Shown here piece after piece: positions 51,213-60,072 of a DNA stretch of 64,000 nt (positions are counted from its first letter, which is position 1; every line of letters begins with the position of its first letter). The position numbers and the translations under genes are program-made. The stretch lies in the NCBI GenBank assembly GCA_035550515.1, contig DASZOZ010000067.1:31755-95754 (forward strand), given 5' to 3'. The notes beneath the pieces are model-generated. The model searched no databases. It had not been told where the DNA came from and saw only the letters and a program-made list of their open reading frames with translations. Source of the DNA: DATARH01 sp035550515. Lineage in GTDB: Bacteria > Pseudomonadota > Alphaproteobacteria > ATCC43930 > CGMCC-115725.

Positions 51213-52036
51213 AGCTCCCCGCCGCTTGCTGCGCCGCGCTGGCCGCGCTGCTGCCGGCCGTCGCTGCGGCCGGATCCTGCGATCCGCCGCCGGGCGGCCT
51301 GCCGATTGCCGCGCCGCTCGAACGTTTCGCCGCCGGGATCGAACGCGGCGGCCCCGTCACCATCGTCGCGATCGGCTCGTCCTCCACCGCCGGGACCGGC
51401 GCGACCAGCCCCGACCGTGCTTATCCGGCACGTCTCGAAGCCGAATTGCGGGCGCGCTTTCCCACGCTGGAGGTTCGCGTCGTCAATCGCGGCAAAGGGG
51501 GCGAGGACGCGCCCGAGGAGTTGGCGCGGCTGCCCGGCGATGTGGTGGCGCTGCACCCCGACCTGGCGATCTGGCAGGTCGGCACCAACGCGGTGCTGCG
51601 CCGCGACGACCTCACCGCCGACGCCGCCTTGCTACGCGACGGCGTCGCGCTGTTGAAGCGCAACGGCATCGACGTGGTGATGATGGACCTGCAGGTCGCG
51701 CCGCGGGTGCTCGACCGCACCGCCTATCCCGAGATGGAACGACTGATCGCCGCCACCGCCGACGGCGAGCAGGTCGGGCTGTTCCGCCGGTTTGCGTTGA
51801 TGCGCTACTGGCAGAGCAGCCGCGCGGCCGACGCGCCGCCGATGGTCGGGCCCGACGGCCTCCACATGACCGATGCCGGATATGGCTGCCTGGCGGCAGA
51901 TCTGGCCGCCGCGCTCGAGGCCAACTGGCGGGCGGAAACAAAACTGGCGCACCGTGACCGCGCCGCCGCCGATGCCGTGGCCGCCACCGCCCGGCCGGCG
52001 CCGATGCGGCGAAACGACGCCGGCCCGTTTAATTAA
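51209..52036 (+). CDS. SGNH hydrolase-type protein with intact triad
   Basis: A 275-residue paralogue of the preceding protein. TTG start at 51209 overlaps the previous stop (TTGA). Signal peptide KLPAACCAALAALLPAVAAA. Block I is VTIVAIGSSSTAGTGATSPD, block II VVNRGKGGEDAPE, block III WQVGTNAV, and block V GPDGLHMTDAGY with Asp and His. All four SGNH residues are present. With the upstream membrane acyltransferase it could transfer or remove acyl groups on a periplasmic glycan, as PatA/PatB- or OafB-type pairs do; that is inference. The last about 40 residues are Ala/Arg-rich. Confidence 0.88.
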   Translation: MKLPAACCAALAALLPAVAAAGSCDPPPGGLPIAAPLERFAAGIERGGPVTIVAIGSSSTAGTGATSPDRAYPARLEAELRARFPTLEVRVVNRGKGGEDAPEELARLPGDVVALHPDLAIWQVGTNAVLRRDDLTADAALLRDGVALLKRNGIDVVMMDLQVAPRVLDRTAYPEMERLIAATADGEQVGLFRRFALMRYWQSSRAADAPPMVGPDGLHMTDAGYGCLAADLAAALEANWRAETKLAHRDRAAADAVAATARPAPMRRNDAGPFN

Positions 52037-52437
52037 ATTTCGGGTTGCGCGGCATAGTCCTGGCGCCGCGAGCGTTCGGGTAGAATCAGTCTTGGATTCC
52101 GAGCGGATTCATATATGCTGAGCGCTTCAAAGCAGGGCACCACAAAATGTTGTTGATGTCCGCGCGAGTACCCATATGTGGTCAGGATCGGCGCAACTTG
52201 CGGCGCGGCACCGCCGGCCCGCACGACGACCCCAGTGTTGCCATAAAGCTGGCATATGGCTTGCGATCTGCGATCGGATTTAATCGGCGGCGGGGGCAAC
52301 CGCGCCGGGCGCGGCATCGTAGTTCATGTAAGCCGATTTTTACATTTCCGCGCTGGGATTGTTTTGGCGGCGCCGTGTTCAGTATGCGTTGGTGAACGGC
52401 AACTACAGTAGTCGGCACTCGTCGATTGAGGTGAGCA
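52037..52437. other. 401-bp region without a credible gene, upstream of prkA
   Basis: Base composition is less GC-biased than the neighbours. Two short minus-strand frames (52033-52317 and 52182-52418) have no family features or ribosome-binding sites that I can support. The region probably holds the prkA promoter and leader. The one clear element is the inverted repeat at 52326-52345. Confidence 0.5.
52326..52345. promoter_or_regulatory. Inverted repeat upstream of prkA
   Basis: ATGTAA-N8-TTACAT, a perfect 6-6 inverted repeat in an AT-rich patch 93-112 bp before the prkA start. A regulator site is possible; no matching family is identified. Confidence 0.4.
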
Positions 52438-54390
52438 ATGCGATCGTCGTTGGATGAAGGGATCTTCGGCCTTTATTCGCGTCTGTACGAGAACCGGCGC
52501 GAGGTCGAATACTCGATCGAGGACTATCTGCGCGCCTGTTCCGACGACGCGTCCTTTTATGCCGGGCCGGCCGAGCGGCTGTTGAAGGCGATCGGCGAGC
52601 CGGTGATGGTCGATACCAGCCAGGACCCGCGCCTCGGCCGCATCTTCATGAACCGGACGATGAAGATCTATCCGGCGTTCGAGGATTTTTACGGGATGGA
52701 GGAGACGATCGAACGGATCGTCGGCTTCTTCCGTCACGCGGCGCAGGGGCTGGAGGAACGCAAACAGGTGCTCTATCTGCTGGGGCCGGTGGGCGGCGGC
52801 AAATCGTCGTTGGCCGAGCGGCTGAAGCTGTTGATGGAGAAAGAGCCGATCTACGTGCTGAAGGCGGGCGACGAGGCGAGCCCGATCTTCGAGAGCCCGC
52901 TCGGCCTGTTCGACCCCAACCTGATGGGCAAGGAAATCGAGGAGCGTTACGGCATCCCGCGCCGGCGCCTGACCGGGACGATCTCGCCCTGGGCGGTGAA
53001 GCGGCTGGAAGAGTTCGGCGGCGACATCTCGAAATTCTCGGTCATCCGCATGCAGCCGTCGCGGCTGAAGCAGATCTGCGTCGCCAAGACCGAACCCGGC
53101 GACGAAAACAACCAGGACGTCTCGAGCCTCGTCGGCAAGGTCGACATCCGCAAGCTCGAGATGTACTCGCAGAACGACCCCGACGCCTATTCCTTCTCGG
53201 GCGGCCTCAACCGCACGACGCAGGGCCTGATGGAATTCGTCGAGATGTTCAAGGCGCCGATCAAGATGCTGCACCCGCTCTTGACCGCGACGCAGGAAGG
53301 CAACTACGCCGGCACCGAGAATATCGGCGGCATCCCCTTCCAGGGGATCATCCTCGCGCACTCGAACGAGGCCGAGTGGCAGAGCTTCAAGAACAACAAG
53401 AATAACGAGGCTTTTATCGACCGCATCTCGGTGATCAAGGTGCCGTATTGCCTGCGCGCCACCGAGGAGCGGAAGATCTACGAGAAGCTGCTGCAGTCGT
53501 CCGAGCTGTCGAGCGCGCCCTGCGCGCCGTCGACGCTCGACATCCTGTCGCGCTTCTGCGTGCTGTCGCGCCTCAAGCCGCACGAAAACTCGAACCTGCA
53601 CTCGAAGATGCGGGTCTATGACGGCGAAAGCCTCAAGGACACCGACCCGCGCGCCAAGTCGGTGCAGGAATACCGCGATGCCGCCGGCGTCGACGAGGGC
53701 ATGGAAGGCATCTCGACGCGCTTCGCGTTCAAGGTGCTGTCCGGCACCTTCAACTTCGACACCCAGGAGGTCGCTGCCGATCCGGTGCACCTGATGTATG
53801 TGCTCGAACAGTCGATCTGGCGCGAGCAGTTCCCCGACGCGATCGAGAAGAAGTATCTCAACTTCATCAAGGCCGAGCTGGCGCCGCGCTATGCCGAATA
53901 CATCGGCAACGAGATCCAGAAGGCCTATCTCGAATCGTATTCCGATTACGGGCAGAACCTGTTCGACCGCTACGTCGCCTATGCCGACGCGTGGATCGAG
54001 GACCAGGACTACAAGGACCCCGATACCGGCCAGCTGATGAACCGGGAGCTGTTGAACCAGGAGCTGTCGAAAATCGAGAAGCCGGCCGGGATCGCCAACC
54101 CGAAGGACTTCCGCAACGAGGTCGTCAAGTTCGCGTTGCGGGCGCGGGCCAACAACGGCGGGCGCAATCCGTCGTGGCAGTCCTACGAGAAGCTGAGAGA
54201 GGTGATCGAGCGGCGGATGTTCTCCCAGGTGGAGGACCTGCTCCCGGTCATCAGCTTCGGCACCAAGAAGGACTCGGACACCGAAAAGAAACACGCCGAC
54301 TTCCTGGAGCGCATGGTCTCGCGCGGCTACACTGAGCGTCAGGTGCGCCGCCTCGTCGAGTGGTACATGCGGGTGAACAAGGCCGGCTAG
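52438..54390 (+). CDS. prkA: PrkA serine protein kinase (YeaG)
   Basis: A 650-residue AAA+/kinase protein. Walker A is GPVGGGKSSLAERLK near residue 120, with VLKAGDEASPIFESPLGLFD and NRTTQGLMEFVEMFKAPIKM downstream. The C-terminal PrkA kinase domain includes LRVYDGESLKDTDP-like MRVYDGESLKDTDPRAKSVQ. In E. coli the YeaG-YeaH-YcgB set responds to starvation and nitrogen or acid stress. GAGGTGAG precedes the ATG at 52438. The same three-gene order is kept here. Confidence 0.95.
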   Translation: MRSSLDEGIFGLYSRLYENRREVEYSIEDYLRACSDDASFYAGPAERLLKAIGEPVMVDTSQDPRLGRIFMNRTMKIYPAFEDFYGMEETIERIVGFFRHAAQGLEERKQVLYLLGPVGGGKSSLAERLKLLMEKEPIYVLKAGDEASPIFESPLGLFDPNLMGKEIEERYGIPRRRLTGTISPWAVKRLEEFGGDISKFSVIRMQPSRLKQICVAKTEPGDENNQDVSSLVGKVDIRKLEMYSQNDPDAYSFSGGLNRTTQGLMEFVEMFKAPIKMLHPLLTATQEGNYAGTENIGGIPFQGIILAHSNEAEWQSFKNNKNNEAFIDRISVIKVPYCLRATEERKIYEKLLQSSELSSAPCAPSTLDILSRFCVLSRLKPHENSNLHSKMRVYDGESLKDTDPRAKSVQEYRDAAGVDEGMEGISTRFAFKVLSGTFNFDTQEVAADPVHLMYVLEQSIWREQFPDAIEKKYLNFIKAELAPRYAEYIGNEIQKAYLESYSDYGQNLFDRYVAYADAWIEDQDYKDPDTGQLMNRELLNQELSKIEKPAGIANPKDFRNEVVKFALRARANNGGRNPSWQSYEKLREVIERRMFSQVEDLLPVISFGTKKDSDTEKKHADFLERMVSRGYTERQVRRLVEWYMRVNKAG

Positions 54391-54433
54391 GCTGGCCTTC
54401 GCCACAGGAACGCGGCGGTGGAAGGATGAATGG

Positions 54434-55723
54434 ATGAACGTCGTCGATCGCCGCCAGAACCCGAAGGGCAAAAGCCTCAGCAATCGCCAGCGGTTTCTGG
54501 AACGTGCCCGCGCCGAGGTCAAAGGCGCGGTGCAGGACGCCTTGCGCAAGCGCAAGGTGCAGGATGTCGAACACGGTGAGAAGATCTCGATCCCCACCCG
54601 CGGGATCACCGAGCCGGTGTTCCACCACAGCCGCCGCACCGGCCGCAGCGACCACGTCGTGCCGGGCAACAAGGAGTATGTCCGGGGCGACGAGATCCCG
54701 CGGCCGCAAGGCGGCGGCGAGGGCGGCGGCCGCGAGGGCAGCCCCGACGGCAGCGGCGAGGACGCGTTCGAGTTCACGCTGACCAAGGAAGAGTTCCTCG
54801 ACATGTTCTTCGAGGACCTCGAACTGCCCGACCTGGTCAAAAAGACGCTGAAGGACACCACCGCGGTCGAGCTTCAGCGCGCCGGCTTTACGGTCACCGG
54901 GACCCCTGCCAACCTCAGCGTGCCGCGCACCATGCGGCAGAGCATGGCGCGGCGCATCTCGTTGAAGCGCCCGAAGCTGGGCGAGCTCGAAGCGCTGCGT
55001 GTGGAAATCGACAAGGCCAAGGCGCGCGGCGCCGACGACGAGGCCGAGCGCCTCGCGCTGCTGCTCGAAAAGAGCGAGCGGCGCAGCAAGATCATCCCTT
55101 ACATCGACCCGCTCGATGTCCGCTACCGCCGGTTCGAGCGCGTGCCGAAGCCCAATACCGAAGCGGTCATGTTCTGCCTGATGGACGTGTCGGGCTCGAT
55201 GACCGAGGCGATGAAGGACCTCGCGAAGCGGTTTTTCATGCTGCTGCACGTCTTCCTGATCCGCCGCTACCGGCATGTCGACGTGGTGTTCATCCGCCAC
55301 ACCTCGACTGCCGAGGAGGTCGACGAGGAGACGTTCTTCTACAGCCGCGAGACCGGCGGCACGGTGGTGTCGACCGCGCTGGAAAAGATGCTGGAGATCG
55401 CCCGCGCGCGGTATCCCACCGACCGCTGGAACATCTACGGTGCGCAGGCCTCGGACGGCGACAATTACGGCGCGGACAGCAGCCGCTGCGTCTCGCTGCT
55501 GGGCGGCGACGTGCTGCCGCTGTGCCAGTATTTCGCCTATGTCGAGGTCGGCGACGGGAGCAGCGGCAGCCTGACCGGCCTGTCGCGCGACAGCGACCTG
55601 TGGCGCGCCTATGGCGAGGTCGCGCCGGCGCATGCGCATTTCGCGATGCGGCGGGTCGGCGATCCGGCGCAGATCTTCTCGGTCTTCCACGAATTGTTTG
55701 CCAAAGGGGGCGTCCGTGCCTGA
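54434..55723 (+). CDS. yeaH: YeaH/DUF444 protein with von Willebrand A-like domain
   Basis: A 429-residue protein. The N-terminal MNVVDRRQNPKGKSLSNRQR is the DUF444 signature. A Gly-rich linker (GGGEGGGREGSPDGSGED) follows at about 95-115, then VWA-type metal site LMDVSGSMTEAMKDLAKRFF near residue 245, and later TGGTVVSTALEKMLEI and GAQASDGDNYGADS. It is a partner of PrkA and SpoVR. It ends 8 bp inside the next gene. Confidence 0.94.
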   Translation: MNVVDRRQNPKGKSLSNRQRFLERARAEVKGAVQDALRKRKVQDVEHGEKISIPTRGITEPVFHHSRRTGRSDHVVPGNKEYVRGDEIPRPQGGGEGGGREGSPDGSGEDAFEFTLTKEEFLDMFFEDLELPDLVKKTLKDTTAVELQRAGFTVTGTPANLSVPRTMRQSMARRISLKRPKLGELEALRVEIDKAKARGADDEAERLALLLEKSERRSKIIPYIDPLDVRYRRFERVPKPNTEAVMFCLMDVSGSMTEAMKDLAKRFFMLLHVFLIRRYRHVDVVFIRHTSTAEEVDEETFFYSRETGGTVVSTALEKMLEIARARYPTDRWNIYGAQASDGDNYGADSSRCVSLLGGDVLPLCQYFAYVEVGDGSSGSLTGLSRDSDLWRAYGEVAPAHAHFAMRRVGDPAQIFSVFHELFAKGGVRA

Positions 55724-57299
55724 TTCGCTGGTCGACGCCAAGCCGACGTCGAAAGCCAAACCCGAAACCGTGTCGGCGACCCCGCTGTTCACCGGTCCCA
55801 ACTGGGATTTCGGCGGGCTGCGCAAGGTGCATGACGCGATCGAGCGCATCGCCTTCGACGAGATGGGGCTCGACACCTACCCGCTGCAGATCGAGGTGAT
55901 CACCTCCGAGCAGATGCTCGACGCCTACGCCTCGGTCGGCCTGCCGCTGATGTACGGGCATTGGAGCTTCGGCAAGCGCTTCGCCTATCACGAGACCCTC
56001 TACCGCAAAGGGCTCGCCGGTCTCGCCTACGAGATCGTCATCAATTCCAACCCGGTGATCTGCTACATCATGGAGGAGAACTCCATGACCATGCAGACGC
56101 TGGTCATCGCGCATGCCGGGTTCGGCCACAACCACTTCTTCAAGAACAACTATTTCTACCGGCAGTGGACCGATGCCGACGGCATCCTCGACTACCTCGC
56201 CTTCGCCCGCGACTACGTCGCCAAGTGCGAGGAGAAATTCGGCTATCTCGCGGTCGAGCAGATCCTCGACGCCGCGCATGCGCTGAAGGATCACGGCGTC
56301 AACCGCTATGCCCGCCGCTCGCGCCCGAACCTCGCCGAGGAGCAGCGGCGGATGAAGGAGCGCCTGCAATACGCCGAGGCGACCTTCAACGATCTGTGGC
56401 GCACCGTCCCCGTGCCGGAAAAGGACGAGGACGAACAGGACGCCGACGACAAGCGCACCGACCTCAAGCGCAAGCTCGGCCTGCCCGAGGAAAACCTGCT
56501 GTACTTCATCGAAAAGCGCGCGCCGCGGCTGGAGGACTGGCAGCGTGAGCTGATCCGCATCGTCCGCCACGTCTCGCAGTATTTCTACCCGCAGCGCCAG
56601 ACGCAGGTGATGAACGAGGGCTGCGCCACCTTTGTCCACTACGAGATCATGAACCGGCTGCACGACCGCGGCCTCATCTCCGAAGGCTCGATGCTCGAAT
56701 TCCTGCATTCGCATTCGAGCGTGGTGTTCCAGCCGGGGTTCGACGACCCGCGTTACGGCGGGCTCAACCCGTATGCGCTCGGCTTCTCGATGATGGACGA
56801 CATCAAGCGCATCTGCACCGACCCGACGCCGGAAGACCGCGAGTGGTTTGCCGACATCGCCGGCAACCAGGACCCGTACGGGGTGCTGCGCCACGCCTGG
56901 GCCAATTACCGGGATGAAAGCTTCATCCTGCAATACATGAGCCCGGAGATCATCCGCCGGTTCAAGCTGTTCCAGATCAGCGACGATTCCACCAAGCCGT
57001 CGCTGCGGGTCGAGGCGATCCACGACGAGCTCGGCTATCGCAAGCTGCGCAGCGCCTTGTCGAAGCAATACGACCTGTCGCGCCGCGAGCCCGACATCCA
57101 GGTCGTCGATGCGGACCTTACGGGCGACCGTCAACTCGTGCTGGCGCATTACGTCCATGACGGCGTGCTGCTCGACGAAAAGAGCTGCCGGGCCGTGTTG
57201 CGGCACTCCGCGCTGCTCTGGGGCTACGCGGTCAAGCTGCTCGAAATCGACTACGCCAGCGAAAAGGTGCTCAAGACCTACGAGGCAGGCGAGAAGTAA
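55716..57299 (+). CDS. SpoVR-family protein (YcgB)
   Basis: A 527-residue SpoVR protein from GTG at 55716, overlapping the yeaH stop by 8 bp; AAAGGGGG lies 5-8 nt before. Family features: GPNWDFGGLRKVHDAIERIA, PLMYGHWSFGKRFAYHETLY, VIAHAGFGHNHFFKNNYFYR, VMNEGCATFVHYEIMNRLHD and GLNPYALGFSMMDDIKRICT. The His-rich HAGFGHNHFFKN resembles a metal site, though the biochemical activity is not established. It completes the prkA-yeaH-spoVR stress unit. Confidence 0.94.
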   Translation: MPDSLVDAKPTSKAKPETVSATPLFTGPNWDFGGLRKVHDAIERIAFDEMGLDTYPLQIEVITSEQMLDAYASVGLPLMYGHWSFGKRFAYHETLYRKGLAGLAYEIVINSNPVICYIMEENSMTMQTLVIAHAGFGHNHFFKNNYFYRQWTDADGILDYLAFARDYVAKCEEKFGYLAVEQILDAAHALKDHGVNRYARRSRPNLAEEQRRMKERLQYAEATFNDLWRTVPVPEKDEDEQDADDKRTDLKRKLGLPEENLLYFIEKRAPRLEDWQRELIRIVRHVSQYFYPQRQTQVMNEGCATFVHYEIMNRLHDRGLISEGSMLEFLHSHSSVVFQPGFDDPRYGGLNPYALGFSMMDDIKRICTDPTPEDREWFADIAGNQDPYGVLRHAWANYRDESFILQYMSPEIIRRFKLFQISDDSTKPSLRVEAIHDELGYRKLRSALSKQYDLSRREPDIQVVDADLTGDRQLVLAHYVHDGVLLDEKSCRAVLRHSALLWGYAVKLLEIDYASEKVLKTYEAGEK

Positions 57300-57445
57300 C
57301 GCCTCGCCGTCCCGCGCGCGGCGCGGCAAGCGCTGTGATGCCCCTCGCCACGAACGCCGCGCTCGCATAGCCCCATGCAGGGCGAACAATTGCGGCCGGC
57401 GCTTCGCAAGCTCATGCTGCCGCGAGAGATTGCGGGAGGGACGGG

Positions 57446-59164
57446 ATGCACGACATCGTCATTCGCGGCGGCGACATTCTCGACGGTACCGGTTCGGAGG
57501 CTTTTACCGGCGACGTCGCGGTGGACGGCGGGACGATCACCGCGGTCGGTGGCAAGGCCGGGCCGGGCAAGCGCGAGATCGCTGCGGACGGCCTGCTCGT
57601 CACCCCCGGCTGGGTCGATGTCCACACGCATTACGACGGCCAGGCGACCTGGGACCCGGTGCTGGCTCCCTCGTCCTGGCACGGCGTGACGACGATCCTC
57701 TTCGGCAATTGCGGCGTCGGCTTCGCGCCGGTGCGCAAGGAGCATCGCGAGGGCCTTATCGACCTGATGGAAGCGATCGAGGACATCCCGGGCACCGCGC
57801 TCGCCGAGGGCCTCAAATGGGATTGGGAAAGCTTTCCGGAATATCTCGACGCGCTCGACCGCATGCCGCGCACCATCGATATCGCCGCGCAGATCCCGCA
57901 TCACCCGCTGCGCGTCTACGTGATGGGCGAACGCGGCATCAACCGCGAGGCGGCGACCGCCGAGGACATCGCCGAGATGCGGCGCCTCACCGCGGAGTCG
58001 CTGCGCGCCGGCGCGTTCGGCTTTACCACCTCGCGCACCTATTCGCACAAGACCAATGACGGCCAGCTCGTCCCCGGCCATTTTGCCGAGGAGGTCGAGC
58101 TTTACGGCATCGGCCAGGCGATGGCCGCGGTCGGCGGCGGCGCCTTTGGCATGAACAGCGACTTTGTCGACGAGGAGGCCGAGTTCGCCTGGATGACGCG
58201 GCTGTCAAAGGAGACCGGCCGGCCGATCTGGTTCCTGCTGACCGACCGCACCAAGGACCCGGCGCGCTGGAAGCGGCTGATGCAAGGGGTGCACAAGGCG
58301 CGCAAGGAAGGCGCCTCGATCACCGCCCAGGTTGCGGGGCGCCCGGTCGGCGTCATCCAGGGCATCGCCGGCTCGTACAACCCGTTCTCGATCCGCCCGA
58401 GCTACCTCCCGCTGGAGCGGCTGTCGCCGCAAGAGCGCATCGCGCGCATGCGCGATCCGGCGCTGCGCCAGCAACTGCTGGCCGAGGAACCGACCGAGCG
58501 CCAGCTCGCCCGCCTGTCGCAGGCGCGGCAGGCGATGATCGGCCGCTGGGACAAGCTGTTCGTGATGAGCGGCGCGACCCCCGATTACGAGCCGTCGCCG
58601 GAAAAAAGCATCGCCGCGATCGCCGCCAAGGGCAATCGCAGCCCGCAGGAAGTCGCGTACGACTATCTGACCGAGAAGCTCGACAATTTCCTGTTCCTCC
58701 CGGTGGTCAATTACGCACAGGGCGACCATGAGATGGTGCGCGAGATGCTGACCGACCCGGGCACGCTGCTCGGCCTCAGCGACGGCGGCGCGCATTGCGG
58801 CGCGATCGTCGACGCCAGCATGCCGTCCTTCATGCTCACCCATTGGGGCCGCGACCGGACGCGCGGGCCGGGGCTGCCGCTGCCGCAGCTGGTCAAGATG
58901 CAGACCAGCGAGACCGCCGAGTTCTTTGGCTTCAAGGATCGCGGCCGCCTGGCGCCGGGGCTGCGCGCCGACGTCAACCTGATCGATTTCAGCGGGCTGC
59001 GCCTGCACCAGCCCGAAGTGGTGCACGACCTGCCAGCGGGTGGGCGCCGCTTGGTGCAACGGGTCGACGGCTACCGCGCGACCCTCGTCGCCGGCACGCC
59101 GGTGTTCGAGGACGGCGAGGACACCGGCGCACGTCCCGGCCGCCTGGTTCGCGCCGGCCGGTAA
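57446..59164 (+). CDS. D-aminoacylase/N-acyl-D-amino-acid deacylase-like amidohydrolase
   Basis: A 572-residue amidohydrolase. The metal-binding HxH is in TPGWVDVHTHYDGQATWDPV, followed by SSWHGVTTILFGNCGVGFAP. Other features are AFGFTTSRTYSHKT, LSDGGAHCGAIVDASMPSFM with the late metal Asp/His, and RGRLAPGLRADVNLIDF at the C-terminus. Family members deacylate N-acyl-D-amino acids or open cyclic imides; the substrate is not set here. GGGAGGGACGGG precedes the ATG at 57446. It is followed by a strong terminator. The 146 bp between spoVR and this gene show nothing recognisable. Confidence 0.9.
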   Translation: MHDIVIRGGDILDGTGSEAFTGDVAVDGGTITAVGGKAGPGKREIAADGLLVTPGWVDVHTHYDGQATWDPVLAPSSWHGVTTILFGNCGVGFAPVRKEHREGLIDLMEAIEDIPGTALAEGLKWDWESFPEYLDALDRMPRTIDIAAQIPHHPLRVYVMGERGINREAATAEDIAEMRRLTAESLRAGAFGFTTSRTYSHKTNDGQLVPGHFAEEVELYGIGQAMAAVGGGAFGMNSDFVDEEAEFAWMTRLSKETGRPIWFLLTDRTKDPARWKRLMQGVHKARKEGASITAQVAGRPVGVIQGIAGSYNPFSIRPSYLPLERLSPQERIARMRDPALRQQLLAEEPTERQLARLSQARQAMIGRWDKLFVMSGATPDYEPSPEKSIAAIAAKGNRSPQEVAYDYLTEKLDNFLFLPVVNYAQGDHEMVREMLTDPGTLLGLSDGGAHCGAIVDASMPSFMLTHWGRDRTRGPGLPLPQLVKMQTSETAEFFGFKDRGRLAPGLRADVNLIDFSGLRLHQPEVVHDLPAGGRRLVQRVDGYRATLVAGTPVFEDGEDTGARPGRLVRAGR

Positions 59165-59212
59165 TCGGGAGTTTTGTCCCTGCCTTCCCCCATCAATGGG
59201 GCGGAGGACGAC

Positions 59213-59248
59213 AAAAAGCCGCTCGGATCGCTCCGGGCGGCTTTTTTT
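59213..59248. terminator. Bidirectional Rho-independent terminator
   Basis: AAAAAGCCGC at 59213 and GCGGCTTTTTTT at 59237 form a long stem enclosing a CGGA/TCCG inner stem. The T run follows on the plus strand, and the A run serves the minus strand. It ends the deacylase transcript and the convergent DUF1328 transcript. Confidence 0.9.
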
Positions 59249-59262
59249 GCCGTGCGTCCACC

Positions 59263-59448
59263 TTAGATCGGCGGCGGCCCGGCGCGCCGCCCGCCGAGTA
59301 GGCCGGCGATCAGGGCGACCAGGAAGATCACCACGAAGATGTAGAACAGGATCTGCGCGATCCCCGCGGCCGCGGCCGAGATGCCGCCAAAGCCGAATAC
59401 CCCGGCGACCACCGCGATAATGAAGAACACCAAGGCCCAGTACAGCAT
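59263..59448 (-). CDS. DUF1328-family small membrane protein
   Basis: A 61-residue protein from MLYWALVFFIIAVVAGVFGF, with two TM segments (3-24 and about 28-50) and the tail GLLGGRRAGPPPI. This matches the YtjA/DUF1328 family, whose members are often stress-induced. In-frame codons before 59448 add a polar leader and are less likely. The bidirectional terminator follows directly. Confidence 0.9.
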   Translation of the reverse strand: MLYWALVFFIIAVVAGVFGFGGISAAAAGIAQILFYIFVVIFLVALIAGLLGGRRAGPPPI

Positions 59449-59555
59449 GTTGACCCTCGTCTCGCTGACTTCCCGCAACCGCTACGATTGCCGGGAGACT
59501 GTTCAGCGAACGCACCGGGCAAGCCCGAGTTCCCCATCCGCACCGCCGGGCCGGG

Positions 59556-59930
59556 TCAGAAGGTCTTGTAGCACTCGCGTCCTTCGCCCTGCGCCTTGAG
59601 CATGCGGCAATCGAGCGCCGCTCCCTGGCCTTGAGGGCTGATCTGGATCATGTAGCTGTCGGCGCCGGCGCAGGTCACGCTCCAATAGGCGTAGCCCTTG
59701 GCCGGTCCCGCCTTGGTGAGGCCCATAAAGAACGGTTTTGTGCCGATGCACCACAGGCCGAGATGGGACGCGAGCCGCGCCGCCTGGCCGGCCGGCGGCA
59801 TATGGAGCAACTCGTCGCTATAGCGGTTGAGGCTCGGGCTCGGCGCGACCTGCGCGCGCGCCAAGCCGACGGCCGCCAGAACCACACAGGACGCCGCAGC
59901 CGCAATCGCGATTAGCCGGACCCTGTTCAT
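59556..59930 (-). CDS. Small secreted protein of unknown function
   Basis: A 124-residue protein. MNRVRLIAIAAAASCVVLAAVGLARA is a clear signal peptide. The mature part of about 97 residues has four Cys (in LWCIGTKPFF, VTCAGAD, LDCRMLK and RECYKTF), which suggests two disulfides in the periplasm. I know no family. It lies on the same strand as the tRNA-Thr gene with 34 bp between. Nothing links it to its neighbours. Confidence 0.7.
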   Translation of the reverse strand: MNRVRLIAIAAAASCVVLAAVGLARAQVAPSPSLNRYSDELLHMPPAGQAARLASHLGLWCIGTKPFFMGLTKAGPAKGYAYWSVTCAGADSYMIQISPQGQGAALDCRMLKAQGEGRECYKTF

Positions 59931-59964
59931 CCCCCTCCTCCGGCGATTACCCCAACGATGGACA

Positions 59965-60039
59965 TGGTGCCGGGTGAGGGATTCGAACCCCCGACCTTCG
60001 GTTTACAAAACCGCTGCACTGCCACTGTGCTAACCCGGC
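59965..60039 (-). tRNA. tRNA-Thr (anticodon TGT)
   Basis: On the minus strand the 75-nt cloverleaf has acceptor GCCGGGT/ACCCGGC, D-stem GCAC/GTGC, anticodon loop TTTGTAA with anticodon TGT, T-loop TTCGAAT, discriminator A and an encoded CCA (59967-59965). The anticodon stem has one mismatch at its outer pair. It lies next to an integrase gene and is a likely integration target. Confidence 0.93.
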
Positions 60040-60072
60040 AGTTCCAATGAGTTAACCCGTCGTCTACGTCGC

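Noticed and set aside
52033..52418. Two short minus-strand frames upstream of prkA
   Set aside because: No Shine-Dalgarno I trust, no conserved features, and position in the expected promoter region.
52324..54861. 845-codon minus-strand frame opposite prkA
   Set aside because: The plus strand codes conserved PrkA; the antisense product has no recognisable domain.
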